Source of the DNA: Clostridiales bacterium
Lineage (GTDB): Bacteria; Bacillota; Clostridia; Saccharofermentanales; Saccharofermentanaceae
Length of the DNA stretch: 9,444 nt
Direction: 5' to 3'
Assembly: GCA_016930475.1 (NCBI GenBank)
Contig: JAFGGR010000023.1
Coordinates: forward strand, 1 to 9,444
The notes beneath the pieces were generated by a model. The model did no database searches. It was not told the DNA's origin and saw only the letters and a list, made by a program, of their open reading frames with translations. Made by a program: the position numbers and the translations under genes. Of the stretch, positions 6,487-9,444 are shown piece by piece. Position 1 is the stretch's first letter; every line of letters begins with the position of its first letter.

Positions 6487-7365
6487 ATGGACAAGGGAGT
6501 TTATTTGAATCAGAGGCATCGAATCATTCTTCGCTTGGTTGGAGGAGTATTGGCGGTTGCAGCCTGTTGCACGATTCTGGTCGTATCACCTAAAGAGGGG
6601 AGTGTGAGTGTTGCTGCAGTATCTACGGCGAGGAACACAGCGGTTGCTCATATGCGACTGATGGGGACCACAAGATGGATTCCATCTCAAACCTGGAATA
6701 TTGAAACGGGCACGAAAAAAATGGATGGAACGTGGAAAATTGACGATTATCTCAAAGGCAAAATTTATAAAGGTATGCCATACAGCCAATACGGATGTAA
6801 CGTGTGGAGCGAAATGAGATTCAAGTTTACAAGCTTGTATTTATACGTCTCTGTCAACGAAAGCAAGAACATATATAACTGCCAAGTAACGACAAGTTCG
6901 GCTCAGAAATTTGGTAACGATTGTGCGAAGGCAGTCTTTCAGTCGTGGAAACAAGCCGGATCCGGTGTTCCGATAGTAGACATAAACACGCAAACGATGG
7001 TCGACGCCATCATTTCCCCGCAATACGACATGAAGAAGGTGGGGAATTATACCACAGGCAGTGGTTATAGCACATATTCAATGACAAACTCATATACAAG
7101 AAAAGAAGATGTAAAAGCAGCATACAATCTTCTTCAGCCGGGCGATGCTCTGGTTCAAGATTATGATACAAAAGGCCATGCCATCCTGGTTCGTTATGTA
7201 AACTCGGCAACTAAAACAGTGTATACGATTGAACAAATCGGCTCCAGACAAGACGGTTCGAGACTAGATAATTACTATTCAACCTGGATCGTAACGACCT
7301 ATTCCTATCAGACCCTAGTCGACAATCACTATGTACCTCTGACTGCAGATTTTTCCGGATGGTAA
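6487..7365 (+). CDS. Secreted NlpC/P60-like cysteine hydrolase
   Basis: This 292-residue protein begins with a basic stretch and a hydrophobic segment (about 13-33), followed by an Ala-rich region (40-55) that looks like a signal-peptide end, so it is probably exported. The body resembles secreted papain-fold (NlpC/P60-like) proteins common in gut Clostridia. KIYKGMPYSQ (92-101) leads, after a variable stretch, to FGNDCAKAVFQSW (142-154) with the candidate nucleophile Cys146. LQPGDALVQDYDTKGHAILV (216-235) carries the candidate catalytic His231, and YTIEQ (246-250) may give the third polar residue. Known members usually read NDCSGFV at the nucleophile, so NDCAKAV is divergent. Cys104 and Cys132 could pair. 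The likely role is peptidoglycan or peptide cleavage at the cell surface, but activity is inferred. The gene is AT-richer than its left neighbours. It lies 87 bases before a lipoprotein gene, with no terminator between. Confidence 0.75.
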   Translation: MDKGVYLNQRHRIILRLVGGVLAVAACCTILVVSPKEGSVSVAAVSTARNTAVAHMRLMGTTRWIPSQTWNIETGTKKMDGTWKIDDYLKGKIYKGMPYSQYGCNVWSEMRFKFTSLYLYVSVNESKNIYNCQVTTSSAQKFGNDCAKAVFQSWKQAGSGVPIVDINTQTMVDAIISPQYDMKKVGNYTTGSGYSTYSMTNSYTRKEDVKAAYNLLQPGDALVQDYDTKGHAILVRYVNSATKTVYTIEQIGSRQDGSRLDNYYSTWIVTTYSYQTLVDNHYVPLTADFSGW

Positions 7366-7436
7366 TATCGTAACGGAATGACTTGAAAATATCAGGGATT
7401 GAACAAGAAAAAATGTTGATGCAAAATGAACCTGTT

Positions 7437-7456
7437 AGGAGTAGATGATGAAATGA
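7437..7456 (+). promoter_or_regulatory. Ribosome site and overlapping mini-frame at the lipoprotein start
   Basis: AGGAG (7437-7441) lies 11 bases before ATG 7453, longer than usual. The out-of-frame ATGs at 7445 and 7448 are closer and encode only Met-Met-Lys or Met-Lys before a TGA at 7454-7456. That TGA overlaps the lipoprotein ATG as ATGA, an arrangement suited to termination-reinitiation. Confidence 0.45.
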
Positions 7457-9444
7457 GCAGATTCAGGATTTCGAAAACGATTTCTGATAGAGGATTATCG
7501 TTTTGTTGGAAGCGGGCTATCACCCTGTTGTTGGCATGCGCTTCACTCCTTGTATCTTGTGTTAAGGCTCCGCAGGAAACTTCGGAGAATAGCTTGGTTC
7601 CAGTTTCCTTTGCGTTTACAGTATCGTCGTCCGCCAATCCTCCGGACTATTTCTCCGCGGAAAAAGTGGACCTGTCGCTCGGCATCGACGGCGGCTACAG
7701 TTTACCGATTTCAATCACGGAGCATGAAGGGGAGCTGGCGGTTCTGCACCGGTTCATCCCCGAGGACGGCGAGTCGTATGCCAAGCACTACGTAGCCACA
7801 TATGATACCCAAGGGAATCGACTGACTTTGTCGGAGTTGACCGGTGAGCTGAGCGAGAAAGTAATAACGGGAATTCGAAGCGGTTCGGACGGGAATATTC
7901 TTGTTCTGGAACCGTGGGTGTCGGAAACCAAGGTGTATCGATATTCAATCCCTGAGCAAAAGGTCACGGGGACCGTGACACTTCAGTTTCCCGATGAATA
8001 CGTGAATATGGAGAACCTCTATACGGACACCAAGGGACAGTTTTATCTCACCGCTCTGGACGCGAGTGGAACCAAGGTATTCGTCTACGATGCAGAGGGG
8101 AAACTCTTGAATTCCGAATATCGGGAGGGCGTGAACGAAGCGGCTTTTCAGATGGGCAATACGTTTTATTTCGAAGCCTCCGTCGATTCCGGTCAAAAAA
8201 GAATTCTGTACCCGGTGAATATTGAAACCGCTGCATTTTTGGACATTGTCGATGTTTCGGAAGTTTTTGGAAACGAAAGTGTGTATCCCGGTCCCGATTA
8301 CCTGTGCTCAATGAACAGTCAGGGACTGTACTGGTTCGACGAGACAACAAACGAGAAACAGACGATGATTTCTTGGGAGGAGAGCGGAATCGACAAGCGA
8401 CTCCTCAGTAAAAGACTCGATATTGCCGTGTTATCCGGGGATGCCCTGTTTCTGATAGTCGAAAATGATTATTTAGAGAAGGATGTTTACGTGCTAAACC
8501 GGCAAAGCATCAATCCGAACGCCGGCAAAAAGGTCCTTGTTCTCGCATCGATGTTAACCGATGGGGACAGTTTTATGGAGGCAGCGATTCAAACCTTTAA
8601 CGACAAGAACACTGAGCACAAGATTGTATACAAGGATTATTGGTCGGGGATTGATTACTCATTATCGTGGGAAGAAAAAGTTCTGGAAGTTGAACGAAAG
8701 ATCCATCTGGATTTGATCTCCGGAAATGGACCGGATATCCTATGCTGCCCCAGCAGGGTGATGAAAGAATCGGGTTTGATGGAAGACCTGATGCCGCTCA
8801 TCTATGCCGACAGCAATTTTTCTATGGAGGACTATCTTCCGAACCTGATTGAGGCTGCTCAGGACGGAGACGCCATTTACTCCTTTCCGATTTCGTTTGG
8901 TCTTGACGGACTTGCCGGGAAGGCTGCCTTCATCGGGGAGAAAACGGGATGGACGGTTGAAGAATTTGATCAGATGGCTCAAGCCTTGCCCAAAGGTGTG
9001 GTTCCAATAGCCAGATTCTCGCAGTCTGATTTGCTTCAAGAAGCACTCTCGGTACCTTCCGCAGGCTTCTACGACAGCGATTTGTCGGGAGAATGTATTT
9101 TGGAAGAGGAATTCATTTCTCTTCTGGAGTGGGCAAAGGAATACGGGGTTCCGGATGAAATAGCAAAAGAAAGGAGAGAATCCGGGGAGGAAGATGTAAT
9201 AACAAACGAATTGCTGGAAACTGACAAATTAGCTGTAATGGATGTTGATATCTGGAGTGTATTATCGATGGAATGGCCATCCAGTTTATATGGACACAAA
9301 AAACCATTGACTTATACCGGCTTTCCGTCGCCCAATCGTTTGGGGCCTCCCGCGATATTGAACGACTATGCTATTACAGGGCATTGTACGGAGCCGGAAA
9401 TCGCCTGGACGTTTATTGAGTTCCTTCTGTCGGAAGAGATGCAA
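7453..9444 (+). CDS. Lipoprotein: propeller-like domain plus solute-binding domain (3' end cut)
   Basis: The frame is open for 664 codons from ATG 7453 to the window end, with no stop. The N-terminus is basic with a hydrophobic stretch (22-34) ending in the lipobox LVSC, so Cys36 is probably lipidated and the protein anchored outside the membrane. Residues ~50-350 show repeated strand-turn-strand units (VATYDTQGN, VFVYDAEGK, LYWFDETTNE, DVYVLNRQS), resembling a beta-propeller. From ~357 (KKVLVLASMLTDGDSFMEAAIQ) it reads as an extracellular solute-binding domain of the ABC sugar-importer class: SGNGPDI at 423-429, YSFPISFGLDGLAGK near 475-490, and a late ILNDYAITG...AWTFIEFLLSE. The ligand cannot be read. 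The window probably lacks only the last C-terminal part. ATG 7420 is an alternative start that would add 11 residues but has no good ribosome site. No permease is visible in the window. Confidence 0.85.
   Translation, partial: MSRFRISKTISDRGLSFCWKRAITLLLACASLLVSCVKAPQETSENSLVPVSFAFTVSSSANPPDYFSAEKVDLSLGIDGGYSLPISITEHEGELAVLHRFIPEDGESYAKHYVATYDTQGNRLTLSELTGELSEKVITGIRSGSDGNILVLEPWVSETKVYRYSIPEQKVTGTVTLQFPDEYVNMENLYTDTKGQFYLTALDASGTKVFVYDAEGKLLNSEYREGVNEAAFQMGNTFYFEASVDSGQKRILYPVNIETAAFLDIVDVSEVFGNESVYPGPDYLCSMNSQGLYWFDETTNEKQTMISWEESGIDKRLLSKRLDIAVLSGDALFLIVENDYLEKDVYVLNRQSINPNAGKKVLVLASMLTDGDSFMEAAIQTFNDKNTEHKIVYKDYWSGIDYSLSWEEKVLEVERKIHLDLISGNGPDILCCPSRVMKESGLMEDLMPLIYADSNFSMEDYLPNLIEAAQDGDAIYSFPISFGLDGLAGKAAFIGEKTGWTVEEFDQMAQALPKGVVPIARFSQSDLLQEALSVPSAGFYDSDLSGECILEEEFISLLEWAKEYGVPDEIAKERRESGEEDVITNELLETDKLAVMDVDIWSVLSMEWPSSLYGHKKPLTYTGFPSPNRLGPPAILNDYAITGHCTEPEIAWTFIEFLLSEEMQ

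Noticed and set aside
6309..6593. Plus-strand 94-codon frame across the intergenic region
   Set aside because: It runs through the promoter and ribosome site of the hydrolase gene in another frame and has no ribosome site of its own.
7392..8350. Several minus-strand frames of 64-100 codons within the lipoprotein gene
   Set aside because: The plus strand is open without a stop for 664 codons with a lipobox and a recognisable binding domain, so these are shadows.
1..9444. Search for CRISPR arrays, tRNA or rRNA genes, transposase genes and attachment-site repeats
   Set aside because: No regularly spaced repeats, cloverleaf-like sequences, transposase motifs or flanking direct repeats were seen.

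Overview
The window looks like a stretch of a Bacillota chromosome, most likely from an uncultured gut-type Clostridia. The main clues are a 311-residue class II fructose-bisphosphate aldolase of the Clostridium/Bacillus type, strong AGGAGG-like ribosome binding sites, TTGACA/TATAAT-like promoters, an ABC-F protein, and a lipoprotein-type sugar-binding protein. Base composition is intermediate and no closer placement is possible from sequence alone. I see no rRNA, tRNA, CRISPR array, insertion sequence or prophage gene.

Layout. (1) 1-2208, plus strand: the C-terminal half of valyl-tRNA synthetase (valS, cut by the window start), then a 245-residue two-helix membrane protein of unknown role, closed by a clear intrinsic terminator. 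(2) 2285-2707, minus strand: a small DUF2752 membrane protein. It is transcribed divergently from (3) 2865-4201, plus strand: fructose-bisphosphate aldolase (fba) and a 126-residue single-helix membrane protein 20 bases downstream. A near-consensus promoter lies at 2778-2806. (4) 4232-6187, minus strand: an ABC-F ATPase. It converges with unit 3 on a shared hairpin terminator whose loop contains the ABC-F stop codon. (5) 6487-9444, plus strand: a secreted NlpC/P60-like cysteine hydrolase, then a large lipoprotein that joins a propeller-like N-terminal half to an extracellular solute-binding domain. The lipoprotein gene is still open at the window end.

Regions 1 to 4 are mostly housekeeping: translation, glycolysis and a ribosome-linked ATPase. 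Each is accompanied by small membrane proteins of unknown function. Region 5 looks more accessory. It encodes exported proteins that probably act at the cell surface, and it starts in visibly AT-richer DNA with a perfect -35 box, a ten-T run and small inverted repeats in its leader. No complete undescribed system can be claimed. The best candidates for a second look are the paired surface genes of region 5 and the two membrane proteins attached to valS and fba.
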